Of a stretch of 64,000 nucleotides of DNA, positions 43,950 to 54,970 are shown one piece after another. The notes under the pieces are model-generated. The model ran no database searches. It was given only the letters and a program-made list of their open reading frames with translations, and was not told the DNA's origin. Every line of letters starts with the position of its first letter. The stretch's first letter is position 1. The stretch spans positions 43,672,252 through 43,736,251 of the forward strand of contig JAVGWX010000006.1 of assembly GCA_036924085.1 (NCBI GenBank), written 5' to 3'. The DNA is from Ariolimax columbianus (taxonomy: Eukaryota; Mollusca; Gastropoda; Stylommatophora; Arionidae). Both the position numbers and the translations under genes were made by a program.

Positions 43950-44485
43950 TGTTGCTTCTACGTCTTTTCCGTACAGCAATTCTGGCAATTGTAATTGAAG
44001 AATACTGCATTTTCGCTGGCAGGACCATATCACAGATAATGAAGTGCTATCTAGAGCCAACTTGCCAAATATTCATGCACTTTTGCATTAAACCCAAGTG
44101 AGTTGGGCTGGCCACATTGTCCGGATGTCAAGCGAACGGCTTTCAAAGAGGCTCATGTAGAGTGAACTGAGTGAAAGAGAATGATCACAGGGACCTTCAA
44201 AAAGGACGGTCTGAATAAGTCCCTTAAGGGATGCTAAATAAACATTAACACCTGGGAAAACCTGGCTCAAAATCGTTCACCCTTGAAGAGTGCTGTCAAA
44301 AACGTCTGGGAAATCAACGAGGTCTTTCGTGTTAAGGCAGTCAAGGATAGACGCGCAATTAGGAGCAGAGGGAATTCTAGAGACAGCTGCCGACTATGTT
44401 TGCCAGTTATGTCATAAAACTTTCCGCACTCGCATTGGCTTGTTCAGTAAAAACCGCGCTAGCATTCCCAAGAACGCAGAATGAC
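43950..44485 (+). mobile_element. LINE 3' end: RT C-terminus with zinc-finger-like tail
   Basis: Encodes FRWQDHITDNEVLSRANLPNIH, WAGHIVRMSSERLSKRLM, then LTPGKTWLKIVHP-like residues. It ends with YVCQLCHKTFRTRIGLFSKNR, a C2H2-like finger whose last histidines are lost. This RT tail with a terminal CxxC finger is known from a widespread metazoan RTE-like group. Stops are frequent. Confidence 0.78.
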
Positions 44486-44883
44486 ATTGGATGATGTTGG
44501 CGGACATGATCAACGACGGTGCTCGAATTATTAGTTCAAGAATAGCATTACAAACTTTAATTATAGCTACGGAACCTTTCAACACAGCTTTAAATTACTT
44601 CATGCAAGATTATTGATTTAGTTGCTTCTTTTCTACCAGGTTGTAGAGGCATTTGTTCCGTATGTCGCAGAACATCTCCAGATGTCCTTCTACCCCACCG
44701 CTGTACCCAACCCTCGTTAGTGTTATTCAGTGGCACTTTTATTTGCGCTCTATTCGATCCCGGTAACACAAGGGTGCTTTGTGCCAGCTACTGATAGCTA
44801 CTCTTGCATTGGTCTCGGGACCAGCTTCGCGAAGTGCTCCGTTGAACAGCTCACAACCGAAACATCCTTATGTCCGGATTAAT
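44486..44883. other. No feature recognised
   Basis: No motif. Confidence 0.4.
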
Positions 44884-45001
44884 TTAATTCAACACTTAGA
44901 GCCGATATACCGGCTTGGGCAGGTTACACATCAACAGCTGAAGTTGTTTATGTGTTTCCTGCACAAGCCGATATTTCGGACTTGCAGAATGAATGAGTTG
45001 A
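44884..45001. repeat. Imperfect hairpin / small foldback element
   Basis: The left arm ccgatataccggcttgggc... (44902-44940) pairs with the right arm ending gccgatatttcgg (44941-44979) with roughly three-quarters identity, around a cagctg centre. Weaker pairing extends outward (attcaac / gaatgagttg). The ends resemble 62.15-62.18 kb. Confidence 0.65.
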
Positions 45002-45069
45002 AAGCAAAGTCGTACCTTAGTATGAAGTAAGTCCAAATTAAAACTAACATTAGTTATACAATGGATTAC

Positions 45070-45605
45070 TGGTCTCTCAAATCCATCCTGGCAATGACAA
45101 GGCAGACATACTGGCTTATAAGGGATCAAGTCAAGAACAGCAATACACAACCAAAGCCCTACATACAAACAACTACTGAAGACTGTGAAAAAAAGCCATG
45201 TTTGAATAGATGAGCAATGAGAAATACTAGGAGAGAAATCTACAAACATATGGTCATTCCAAAATCCAAAGACAACATCAGCGTCTTGAACAGGAGAGCC
45301 CGAAGCACCATTTTTCAACTTCGCACTCAACACATACAACTTAAGAGCCACTTGAACAGCATCCAACCAAACATACTCCAGAGTGCCGGCTGTGCACCCA
45401 TCCCTATGAAACTATTGAACATCATATTTTTGAATGTCCTGCACTTGATGGTTTAGGATATGGCTTCTTCCTCCGACGACAGGCAAATGGACCACTTTGT
45501 ACGGAACTAAACAGCAGCTCACAAACACTTGAAGATACCACTATATTGCATTGGGCCAAAGGGCAGAAGTCGATAGGCCACTGGATCAATAACCAACCAA
45601 CCAAA
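45070..45605 (+). mobile_element. RNase H LINE 3' end
   Basis: Begins at IHPGNDKADILAYKGSSQEQ (RNase H last-Asp block), then RREIYKHMVIPKSKDNISVL, LNRRARSTIFQLRTQHIQLKSHL and NSIQPNILQSAGC. The ETVEHFLFECPAL-like block survives as KLLNIIFLNVLHL in another frame, with LQLPLYCIGPKGR near 45545. A third RNase H LINE family, distinct from H1 and the 9-kb one. Confidence 0.75.
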
Positions 45606-46281
45606 AGTCCGACTAAAATCAGACGTAATGAGTCGCTAGATGCTAAACTCAGTACAACACACTTTGCTTCAGCAAAAAACAGCGACCGAGCACAATGACA
45701 ATAAATATTGATCTCCAGATGCCATGTTAATTAATAACAGCTGTAGATCGAGAGGTTTTCAAGTACAGAAATACAACGCATGTTATTATATGACGAAAAG
45801 GCACTCCTACTTTTTTTAATTACAAAAAAAAACAACCCGTTTCAGTGACCTGATTGAAACATTCACAAACAACATTCAGTTTGTATACACTAAGTTGCTT
45901 CCGAAATGCCAGTAGTTGCACTAGGAAGCAGCACCAATAGGGACAAACATAATATCCTATTTACCGTTGTATATTTATAACTGTTTTCATTTGAGTATAT
46001 TTCTGCTGCAGATTGTATTACCAGTCAGGTGTATCAATGATAACCTTTGCGATTTTATAATTAATTAATAATTCAGCTTTTTTTTTAAATGTCTAGAGAT
46101 CAAAGCTGTTTTGATAAAGATTATCCACTTTCCAAACCATGATGTGACGGCCGATTTATTTATGTTAAGATAGATAAACAGACTCTCAGATGAAGTCGAG
46201 CAAACAAGATTCCAAATCTACGTCTACGAAACAAATGAAGCTATAATAAATAAAACGCATATATATACCATCGGCTGAGTG
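45606..46281. other. No feature recognised
   Basis: AT-rich, no motif. Confidence 0.45.
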
Positions 46282-46295
46282 GCACAATGGTCCAA

Positions 46296-46608
46296 GGTAG
46301 AAGAGGTTTCACCCTGGGGGCAACTCTTCTCTTTCTCTCTTACCTCACTCTGTTTCATTTGACTCTGTCCTACAGTCACACTCTTGCACAACTTTCACAC
46401 GCGCCCTCATGGTGAGGCCGATCCATTGCACTTTGGTTGGGCTAGCTTCTGAGGGCGCACAAACCTAGCATAGGCACACACAGACGCATACATTCATCCA
46501 AGCACTGGTTTTTGCGTCCTGATATCGCCCTATGGACTACGGTCTGGGGTGGAAAATGGCGCGCCTCCGCCAGTAGAAACTAGTGAGGCAAACATCTAAG
46601 CAACAACA
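46296..46608 (+). mobile_element. N2: repeat N with 14-bp TSD
   Basis: 313 bp flanked by a perfect gcacaatggtccaa direct repeat (46282-46295 and 46609-46622). It matches N1 at 11.86-12.11 kb in inverse orientation. No coding capacity; the TSD length suggests retroposition, but no clear tail identifies its sense strand. Confidence 0.85.
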
Positions 46609-46849
46609 GCACAATGGTCCAAAAGCATAGCACCACAGTAATGCTCCAAGCAGCTTTGCACTTTTGATCATGCAAATCGTATGTGTGTATTTCTTTTAAT
46701 GTGTATTTAATCTCATGTTTAATCATGTATATTCTCTATTATGTATTGTGTATAGTGTCCCTTTTCCACTGAATGCATTACATTTTCGTATTTATCTTTC
46801 TGTAAGATGTACATTTTTCTGTGTTTATATATATTTTGCAAACGTGACG

Positions 46850-46949
46850 GTTTGTATGTTCTGGTTACACAAGAAATGACGGCATCATGCGCATGGTACG
46901 AAGGTTCACTTGTTGCAGTTTGGTGCGGTTTCAATTGAACACACCTCGT
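46850..46949 (-). mobile_element. Solo mariner end (5' UTR part)
   Basis: The minus strand begins cgaggtgtgttcaattgaaacc and continues like the arms of the 58.2-kb mariner (catgcgcatgatgccgtca, ccgtcacgtttgcaaa). A short TA tract follows at 46956-46968. No transposase is attached. Confidence 0.72.
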
Positions 46950-47124
46950 GCAATAATATATATATATATTTAAACACGACCATCTGAGGCGTATACATAC
47001 TGTATCCATATAGTGTCCTAAAATAATGTTGACACTTTCTTAACTGTAATTACTCGAACATAAATTATAAGAAACATGAACGTTTTAACATGTAATATAC
47101 CTTAACGTAAGCAGGCAATCTTCA

Positions 47125-47575
47125 CTGATCTCGTTTACGCGATGACATTGTTCTGTTCAGCTTAGAAAACTCTGCGCTGTAGGGCTGTCTATACATCCTA
47201 GACACCCTGTCTATATCATGGGCCAAAACCACAGTGCAGAACCTGATTTCTGACTAAGCGTCCGAGGGTATTAAAACCCAATGCCACACTGTGGAGGATT
47301 CCAAAGAATTATCTGCCTCGGCAGAATGAAATCATCAGATGTGTGCAGCGATCCCGATATGTCAAGGCAGATCGGACTAGCTGCGCCTGCTATGAATCAC
47401 CTCCGAAATGGATAGAGCAACGTCAAGATCTTCCTCGAAACAAACATCCCTATGCGTGATCCCAGTTCTGCTTTGCGGCTTCGAAACCTGGACATTACTC
47501 AAAAATGACATGTCGAGACTGGAGGCCTTCCACATGCGATCGATCATGTATGTAGCGCAACATGTCTTAAACGCT
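47125..47575 (+). mobile_element. LINE fragment: RT palm to thumb
   Basis: Encodes IFTDLVYADDIVLFS (catalytic DD), LYILDTLSISWAKTTVQNL, then AGLAAPAMNHL-like residues, VIPVLLCGFETWTLLKNDM and RLEAFHMRSIM. The YADDIVL / SWAKTxxQN / YGxETWTLLKxD / LExFHMR series fits a RTE-like RT. Frameshifts separate the blocks. Confidence 0.72.
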
Positions 47576-47610
47576 TAAGCAAACTTATTATCATTAGTAA
47601 AGTTTTAGTG

Positions 47611-47885
47611 GAGCCGCGTAGCGCAGTGGTTAGCGCTCTGGCTTCGTATCTGAGTGGTTCTGGGTTAATTCCCCAGTTAAGGCGGTAATGTTTTTTTCAG
47701 ACCGCAATGGCTCCCGGGTCGACCTAGCCTTAAATGGGTACCGGTTCAGTCCGGGAAGTAAAAGCGGCGAGGGAGAGGAGATGGCTACTGCCCTCATATA
47801 GCCGAGCCTTTGAAATGTGAGACCTCACACCCCTACGGCAGTAATGGTATGGGATACTTTACTTCTTTTTTTAAAAGTGTAACAA
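47611..47885 (+). mobile_element. SINE2c: tRNA-headed SINE, most complete copy
   Basis: Head gagccgcgtagcgcagtgg (A box) and ggttctgggttaattcccc (B-box region), body cttaaatgggtaccggttc and gcgagggagaggagatggc, and 3' end gatactttacttc with a T-run. Three copies in 33 kb mark it as a common family of this genome. Confidence 0.85.
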
Positions 47886-47976
47886 AACCGCCATTTAAAA
47901 AAACGGACAAACAAGTGCGGAGGCGATGTTGTAGACTTTCACATGATCCTCGGGGATGTCTATACGATAAATTTTG

Positions 47977-48235
47977 CATTAGTCAGGTTTGAGAAAATCA
48001 AGTGCCCATCCCATTTAATTGCAATCAAAGCGAAAGACCTACATACATCGTCTGCATGGTCTACAACAGATTGACAAACATCAGATATGATTTCTTTGGG
48101 AAACCACTTACAAAATGTTAACCACCTATCTCGGTTGTATTCACTCATAGCTAGAAGCGTCCTGGAAATGTAGGTCTTACACTTTGATTGCAATTAAATG
48201 GGATGGACACTTGATTTTCTCATACCTGACTAATG
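47977..48235. mobile_element. MITE with about 69-bp terminal inverted repeats
   Basis: The left end cattagtcaggtttgagaaa and the right end (reverse complement) cattagtcaggtatgagaaa match over about 69 bp with roughly four differences. The interior (about 120 bp) is non-coding. No convincing TSD was found, so the superfamily is unassigned. Confidence 0.88.
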
Positions 48236-48424
48236 GAAGGTCAATTTTTCTCTCTCTATCATTGTAGCTTCTGATAAGCCAGTACCTCATCTGGAGGACA
48301 GCAAAGTATTTTTAAATCATACATAGTTTGCCTTCTTCTAGACGAGCTGCCATCTCAATCTGGCTGTACATGACGCATATATTTGGTTTAAGTGGGCTAG
48401 ATTCTCTCCTTTCGCTCTTTGTCA

Positions 48425-48665
48425 TGTTAGTTGTTGAATGTCACAAATGAGTAACTATTCGTTTGTGCCCTCTGCAAAAGGCGTGGCAGTAGCTTTCATC
48501 ACATTCCCAGTGTGGTAATGAAGGTGGATCGGGATCCTTCAGGTGGTGGTACTATGCTTGACTTCACCTGTATGCCACTCACTGCTACGGACATCACGTC
48601 GTTCCCCCACTTCGTTTGCTAGACTGTCATGAAACATCATGTTTCCAGTTAGAACTGCATGTAAG
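48425..48665 (+). repeat. M6: M repeat body without core
   Basis: Starts gttagttgttgaatgtcac, then gtagctttcatcacattccc, aatgaaggtggatcggg and tatgcttgacttcacctg. It stops at gttagaactgcatgtaag and meets a P fragment; the core minisatellite is missing. Confidence 0.78.
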
Positions 48666-48689
48666 TGAGATGGGCACCAATAAATTTCT

Positions 48690-48845
48690 CCCTCTGCCGA
48701 AGACGGATGTGTCGGACCGAAAGGTGCGAATATCGCAGTCAAACTGTAAACTAGCGATACAACGCATCCCGTTCTCCTGCTACTTGCAAAGTCCTGTTCA
48801 GGGCTTAGTAGCGGGAGATTGAGAACGAACACAGAAGAGAAGAAG
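48690..48845 (+). mobile_element. P4: 5'-truncated P element
   Basis: Matches P3 from agacggatgtgtcggaccg through gggagattgagaacgaac, then agaagagaagaagac, a GAA-like tail. Differs from P1-P3 by ctgctacttgcaaagtcctg, shared with P5, so P4 and P5 form a subfamily. Confidence 0.8.
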
Positions 48846-48954
48846 ACATTTCTCCCACTTACTTCCACTGTCCAAGCATCACGTCATAAAGAATGCATCC
48901 AGTTTTCAATGACATGCACTGCCTTGTCACTTGCCTCTACTATGTCGCACCTAT

Positions 48955-49582
48955 TGCATGTGTCATGGAGGTTAGGACAGGTCATCATCTATTCAGGGTC
49001 TTGTATTGTGTCAGTCATATGTGTCATCATGTGTTCAGGGTCTTGCATTGTGTCAGTCAGATGTGTTATCATGTGTTCAGGGTCTTGCATTGTGCCAGTC
49101 ACATGTGTCATGGAGGTTAGGACAGGTCATCCTGTGTTCAGGGTCTTGTATTGTGTCAGTCAGATGTGTCATCATGTGTTCAGGGTTTTGCATTGTGTCA
49201 GTCACATGTGTCATCATGTGTTCAGGGTCTTGTATTGTGCCAGTCACATGTGTTATCATGTGTTCAGGGTCTTGTATTGCGTCATTCCCACACGTGTCAT
49301 AATGTGTTCAGGGTCTTGTATTGTGTCATTAAGATGTGTCATGGAGGTTAGGACAGGTGATCATGTGTTCAGGGTCTTGTATTGCGTCATTCCCACACGT
49401 GTCATCATGTATTCAGGGTCTTGGATTGCGTCAGTCACATGTGTCATCATGTGTTCAGGGTCTTGTATTGCGTCAGTCACATGTGTCATCATGTGTTCAG
49501 GGTCTTGTATTGCGTCAGTCACATGTCTCGTCATGCGTTCAGGGTCTTGTATTGCGTCAGTCATATGTGTCATCATCTGTGT
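48955..49582. repeat. 42-bp minisatellite with higher-order structure, about 14 copies
   Basis: Units read gtcagtcacatgtgtcatca then tgtgttcagggtcttgtatt (42 bp). A variant with catggaggttaggacaggt replaces part of the unit at about 48965, 49109 and 49340. All three + frames stay open because 42 is a multiple of three; no gene is inferred. Confidence 0.93.
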
Positions 49583-50079
49583 ATCCTGATCGTTTCATAT
49601 CCTTTTTGCACCGTGAAACATCAGTTTGGAATCTGTTCAGCAACTTCCATGTAGTGTAGGGTAGATGAGGACATGGTGCAAGCTCCTTTCAAAGTTCTAT
49701 ATCTGGGGCCTGCATCCATTTGTGCAATCTCTCGATACGACGAATCTTAGGGATTGTCTGTATATTTCCCCGACCCCGAGTGACAATGTCCGATTAGTAT
49801 GTTATGTCTTACCAGACATTAGTCAGGTGCGCCTCTCGGCCGTGATGAGTGAGCCATTGCTGTTATAATCTATACGAGAAGCGTATGCCGGGATAGGTAG
49901 ATTTATGTTGGAGGTCTTATCCTCCATTTCACTCTCGTCTATAAAATTATTTACTACATGCAGAATTCAGTAGCTCTTCCCTTATTAGTTTTCTCGTTCT
50001 TAGTTATCTCATGTTCTATTCTTGTTGCATTTGTACATCTTTTTTGTCATCGTTAAATAACTATTAGGGTCCACATATT
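49583..50079. other. No gene; small M-core remnant at 49788-49822
   Basis: gattagtatgttatgtctta then ccagacattagtcagg resembles the 3' end of M. The rest is unassigned. Confidence 0.5.
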
Positions 50080-51243
50080 CAATATGAGGAATATCTACGA
50101 AAAAATGTAGAGAGTTTAATGTGGACCTGTACACATGTTTCATTGATTACACCAAGGCCTTCGATACGGTAAAACATCAAAATCTGTAGAACATCATGAA
50201 GGAAATGGGGTTTACAGTGCACATTATACATCCCATTGAAACATTATGAAGATCAACGAGCCGCTGTCGGAGTATCTGGGCAAATATCAGATTGGTTCGC
50301 AGTACAAAAGGGAGTCCGACAGGAATGTGTCCTCTCACCTTATCTGTTTAACATCTATGCGGAATGTTTAATGAGAAATGTTTGAGAAGACGAGAAGATT
50401 AACAGTTTTGACCCATTTACGATTGGCGGGTACGAGATTCCAGAGTTCCGATACGCAGACGACACAATGATACTATCAAGAAGTGCAGAAGGGCTATAAC
50501 TGCTAATTTCAGCCGTAAATGGACATAGTAAAGATCAAAAACCTGTTCATAAACATAAATAAAACAAAGATAATGACCACCAACAAAACACAATGTCAAT
50601 ATTCATTTACAGTAGATGGTGAGGAAATTGATCAGGTCACGCATTTTTAAATATCTGGGCTCCAGAATTGACAAGAATGGCGACTGCTTTAATGAAATCA
50701 GAAGACTAGCCAAAGAAATGCAGAGACTAAACAGCCTGAAGAAATTTTTGCAGAGCACCAACAAAACGACAAAAGTAAATCCTTGAGAGCCTGTGTTTTT
50801 CCTGTGGCAGCTTATGGGTGCGAATTATAGTCGATTACCAAAACATCTAGACAAATAATCGAATCCTTCGAGTCAAAATGTTACAAAAAAGATCATCAGA
50901 TTACCGTGGACAGAGAAAAAGAAACATGTAGACATTCGGCAAGAGTTTAGCATAGAGAACTAGTTTAAAAATTCCATTATGGCCAAAAAATGTAAATACT
51001 TTGGTCACATCAAGAGACACAACGGTCTTGAGATAACAGTGACAGAAGGTATGGTGCCAGGAAAAAGAGGAAGGGGTAAACCAATTAGACGATGGCACCA
51101 AGATATCCAGGAATGCCTGAGCATGGTTGTGTCGGAGGCTGGATTTTTGGCAAGGGAAAGCGTTTCTTTCAGACAGACTGTAATGGAAGCAACGTTCCAT
51201 AAAGGACATGCTACATGATGATGTTCATGATGATGATGATGTA
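50080..51243 (+). mobile_element. LINE: RT to C-terminus with (ATG)n tail, decayed
   Basis: Blocks in order, with stops between: CFIDYTKAFDTVKHQNL (first catalytic Asp, 50140), SPTGMCPLT-like QG.CPL (50325), YADDTMILSRSAE in another frame (50456), NLFININKTKIMTT, FKYLGSRIDKNGDCFNEIRRL (50648), AYGCE-like (50812), KCKYFGHIKRHNGLE (50985), VPGKRGRGKPIRRW (51057) and MEATFHKGHAT (51185). The tail gatgatgatgatg ends at 51243. Longest member here of the GATGAT-tailed group. Confidence 0.85.
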
Positions 51244-51749
51244 TTGCAGTTGCAAAAATCGATGGTCAGCGGATAAAATACAAGGACACGCTTAAGAAAT
51301 AACTGATCCATTATGAAAAGGAAAGAATTGGAACAAATCGCACTTATGCTAAGTGTTTTCAAAGACATGAGGCATCAAGAATAAATGAGGGTATACAGAG
51401 ACCATTACTTCGCAAGTCGTATCACATCAACTCTTCCTCCACCCCAGTGGTAGGGAGTGTCATATTTCCTTGTACGTAATGCAACATACAATTCAAGGCT
51501 CCAATTTGATTATTTGACCATCTTCAAGCTCGTGCGAACAGTGAATATTGACAAAGTGATTCTTAGTCGATTATTATGGACGAACAACAACAACATCAAT
51601 AACAGCTGCAATGACTTCCCATCTTGAATCAATGACTGTTCTGTTTGCTTTCAACCTCATTACGAAACGTGTTGTTCAACTTTCACTTATCATGATATTT
51701 TCTACAATTCCAACATTGATCCTGTTCTCCATCATATTATGTTCGGTTC
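51244..51749. other. No feature recognised
   Basis: Nothing seen beyond simple AT-rich sequence. Confidence 0.45.
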
Positions 51750-52172
51750 TTAACAATCAACTTCATTGCATTCTAGGCATAGATATAGCTGCTCAGTCTC
51801 TCTTTGTAAATTCGCACAGGGTGTGAATGCCGATTGTTCCTGCAGCTCGCTGGTTGTATATACTTCTGCTCCGCACTTTCCTGTGCCCCAGTCCGCTCGA
51901 ACCCATTCGATATTAAAGTCCAGCAGTCTGTAAATTGCTGATTCGTGTATTGATTTGTCATCTAGCAGGCGGTCATTGATAAACTTCACAATCCAACACC
52001 TATCCATATTTAGTGTACCCGTAATTGTTGCATGTGAAGCCAGAATGCTCGCTCTGTCGTTGTTTAGAACCATAGCATGACCAAGAGATCCACACAATCC
52101 CCTACATGCTTGATTCCATGCCATAGTCAGTCGTCTATTTATTCCAAAGTGAGGACAAGTAATTTGGCACAA
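51750..52172 (-). mobile_element. RNase H-region fragment of a LINE
   Basis: The open minus frame has GHAMVLNNDRASILASHATI (degraded GHAGVxGNExADxLAS), TGTLNMDR, INDRLLDDKSIHESAIYRLL and FTPCANLQRETEQLYLCLEC, an RNase H C-terminal lobe plus cysteine-type tail. Same family as 13.79-14.06 kb; together they show two different parts of one element type. Confidence 0.78.
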
Positions 52173-52611
52173 TCACTGCCCAACCTCAAAGAAGTCCAAG
52201 AAACCCATTTCAGAGACGCATTCACTGCTTCCATTCCCATTCTCATACAGGAGGTTGTTGTTTTGTATACCCCCGTCTGTTCAGCAACAACCTTGCCTCT
52301 CAAACTAGTCGAGAAGCCTCAAGTAGATATCTCATAGCTTAGCAACGATCTATCATGCCTTCCATATTCTCAGTGTTATCCTTTACCAGCCTGTGCTCCA
52401 ATGTCTCACTACTTTTATCTTTTTTGAAGTGTTTCTTTCCGTTTTTTGTTTTGTTCTCTCCGATGTATCTCCCTCTCAGACATTCCCCCTCTCTCTCCCT
52501 CTCTCTGTTTCTCTCCCAATCTTTAATTCTCTTTCGTTTAATGTCTCTTTCAATTTATTTCACAGACGCTCTCTCTCTCTATCTCTCGCTGTAACACTCT
52601 CTTCTCGTTCG
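52173..52611. other. C/T-rich sequence, no gene
   Basis: Pyrimidine-rich ctctctctc stretches (52480-52610); Leu/Ser-rich frames here are compositional. Confidence 0.5.
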
Positions 52612-52812
52612 TGCTTCTTCTTCTTCTTCTTCTTGTTTATCTTCTTCTTCTCCTTTTTCTTCTTCTTCTTCTTCGTTCGTTTTCAATTTCCCGCTACCTA
52701 GCCCCGAACAGGGCTTTGCAAGTAGCAGGATGAAGTCCAGAGAACGGAATGCGTTGTGTCGCTATTTTACAAATTTACTACAATATGTGCACTTTTAGGT
52801 CCGACACATTAG
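52612..52812 (-). mobile_element. P5: 5'-truncated P element with (GAA)n tail
   Basis: The minus strand from aatgtgtcggacctaaaag to gggaaattgaaaacgaacga, followed by a long GAA-rich tail (52612-52672). It shares cctgctacttgcaaagccc with P4. The GAA tail links this subfamily to GAA-tailed LINEs. Confidence 0.82.
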
Positions 52813-53547
52813 TATTCCGCATATATCTCTGTGCTGTCTTTTTTTTAGCTTTCTGTTTTTCATTTTTGTAATCATATTTGCTACATGGTGGCATACATTT
52901 CACAGGGCATTCCTCTCATTGCCCTCATTTGCACCTTCTTGTGTATGTATGTGTGTGTAGACAGTGTCAAGTTCCGGAAGCGGTTACTCCCTGCTAAATC
53001 CTGGCAGTTCGACAGATGCTCAAATTACTCGTTATTAGAGGACGGATCATGTAATCCCAGTATGCACATGCAATCCATGACGTCCTAATTGCGGGAAAAC
53101 AAACAACTAGAATACATTTAACCCACTACCTGTACCATGACATGCAGGTGATGAGGGTCGTGGATTGTGCTAGCAGTATTACAATGTGAAACACATTATT
53201 ACAGTAACCTCCGCTGCAAGAAAAAAATACATTCTTTTTGCAAACTTCCTGTAAGAAGGCTAACTGGAAAATGGAACATTATTCTACTGTAACATTTAAA
53301 AAAAAAGGAGGATTAATATGTTTGGTAAATAAGTGAGCGGTCGATTAGCTAAAATGTAAATCTCTTAAACAAAAGCCATGTTCTCAGACCAACAGATTGG
53401 TATCTTAATCGCAATCTCTTGGTCTGGGAACATAGCTTTTTAATTATACCATTTTGGGGGGGGGGGGGGGGGTTCAAACAAGAAGTGTGCTGCACTGTGT
53501 TGTCTGTCTTACAGTTTAGTGCCTCTGACTTCAGCTCCCATAATTAC
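52813..53547. other. No gene; poly-G at about 53456-53472
   Basis: A G-run of about 17 bases and an A-run at 53299-53307; no motif. Confidence 0.45.
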
Positions 53548-53555
53548 AACGGATT

Positions 53556-53916
53556 GGGATCAAGATGCCGAGCAGCGCATGAGCTGCAGTGGTCAGCGAC
53601 CCATGGCTGACTGCTAGCGTAAGGTCAGCGAACCAAAGCTGCCAAGACCCTTCTACACATCCACAAGGTGATGCTGGATAACAGGCTGCAGCAGGGCAGA
53701 CTGGCTAAAGAGAAGAAATCGAAGAGGGAATGCTAACCCTGTACTCAAAAATGCTTGCTGAAGTCGGATGTGTTTGACCGAAAGGTGTAAATATCGCAGT
53801 CAAGGCTGTAAACCACGACACAACGCATTCCGTTCTCTGGACTACATTATGCTACTTAAGCCCTTTCAGGGTTTGGTAGCGGGAGATTGAGAACGAACGT
53901 AGCCAAGCCAAGCCAA
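53556..53916 (+). mobile_element. P3: full-length P element with TSD
   Basis: 361 bp beginning gggatcaagatgccgagcag, flanked by aacggatt (53548-53555 and 53917-53924). Ends gagaacgaacgtagccaagc with an AAGCC short repeat. Includes gctgaagtcggatg (53757-53770) and ggctgtaaac, blocks shared with the 28S-headed element. Confidence 0.88.
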
Positions 53917-54164
53917 AACGGATTCACTTCCCCTAGGGGTACAGCATGGCCTACTTTAAATCTAAACTACAGATGGCCATGGGTACAGCCTTGATGGTTC
54001 AAGAATCCAATCACGTGCTGAAGTTTGATAACTGAGCCGTGCCGATAACTACGACACTACACCACCACCACCCCTTTCCAACCGCTACCCTCCATTGTAT
54101 GGTTTCATGTACCTGTGGGTTTGCGACGAACGAGATGAAGTAAAGTAAAACATAGCCTTCGCAT

Positions 54165-54386
54165 CAGTGCTCTTCAACCTGGACGCTGCCGCCCCCTAGT
54201 GGGCGATTTTAGCTTTCAGGTCGGAGGTAGCAGAATAATTAAATGTTGTATTAAAAATATCCAAAATACGCAGACTCAGTGGACGATCTGGGGATTTTCT
54301 TTTATTTAGATGTTAGTGGGCGGTAGGAAATTTACGAAAGTAAAAAAGTGGGCTCCAGGTATAAAAAAGGTGGAAGAGCACCTCTG
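54165..54386. mobile_element. Possible hAT-like non-autonomous element
   Basis: Left end cagtgctcttcaacctgg; right end reverse-complemented cagaggtgctcttccacc. CAGxG..TCTTC-AACCT ends and a small AT-rich interior resemble hAT MITEs. An 8-bp TSD was not seen, so this is tentative. Confidence 0.45.
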
Positions 54387-54394
54387 AGACAGAT

Positions 54395-54970
54395 TGTGAC
54401 AAAAACCAAGAAACGGAACTATTATTAGTTATCCCTATAAATTGCGTTTGGCAAAGAAAACATTTAGAGAGAAACAGAAAGTCCTGATGTCAGGTAGCAT
54501 TAATAGGATACTGCGGAAAATAATCTTTACCATTCATGTCTAGTCTGTAGCTTTGTGCGGATCTGAAACATGGACAATAAATGAAAAAGAGAAAACAATT
54601 TGTGGATGCTTTTAAAATTCGGTGTTACCGAAAGATAAACATAGTAGCTAGAGGGAGAGAAAATGAAACGAAAGAGGATTAGTGGAAGTGGGAGAGAAAA
54701 TAAACCTGCTAAACAAGATACACACACAATGGTTGGGTTACAATCTACATCATGAAGGGCAGATGAAAAAAGTTTTGGAAGACAGATCATAGGTAAAGAA
54801 AGGAAGCACATCTAATAAATACCTTTGTGACACAAGCATGCAGAGCTATGGCCGTGAAGACTTATTCTGAGCCGGAAACGGCCGTAGATGGCATGCAGAC
54901 ATAGAAAGACAGGATCACGAGTATGCAAACCAATCACAGAACTGAATGAGATGATGGTGATGATGATAAA
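54395..54970 (+). mobile_element. LINE 3' end: RT C-terminus with GAT-rich tail
   Basis: Encodes LAKKTFREKQKVLMSGSINRIL, SVALCGSETWTINEKEK, FKIRCYRKINIVARGRENETKED, then across frames LLNKIHTQWLGYNLHHEGQM and RAMAVKTYSEPETAVDG. The tail gatgatggtgatgatgat is at 54947-54966. Same family as the minus fragment at 19.5-20.06 kb. Confidence 0.78.

Noticed and set aside
48819..49589. 256-codon + frame
   Set aside because: Its open length comes from a 42-bp array; all three + frames are open there.
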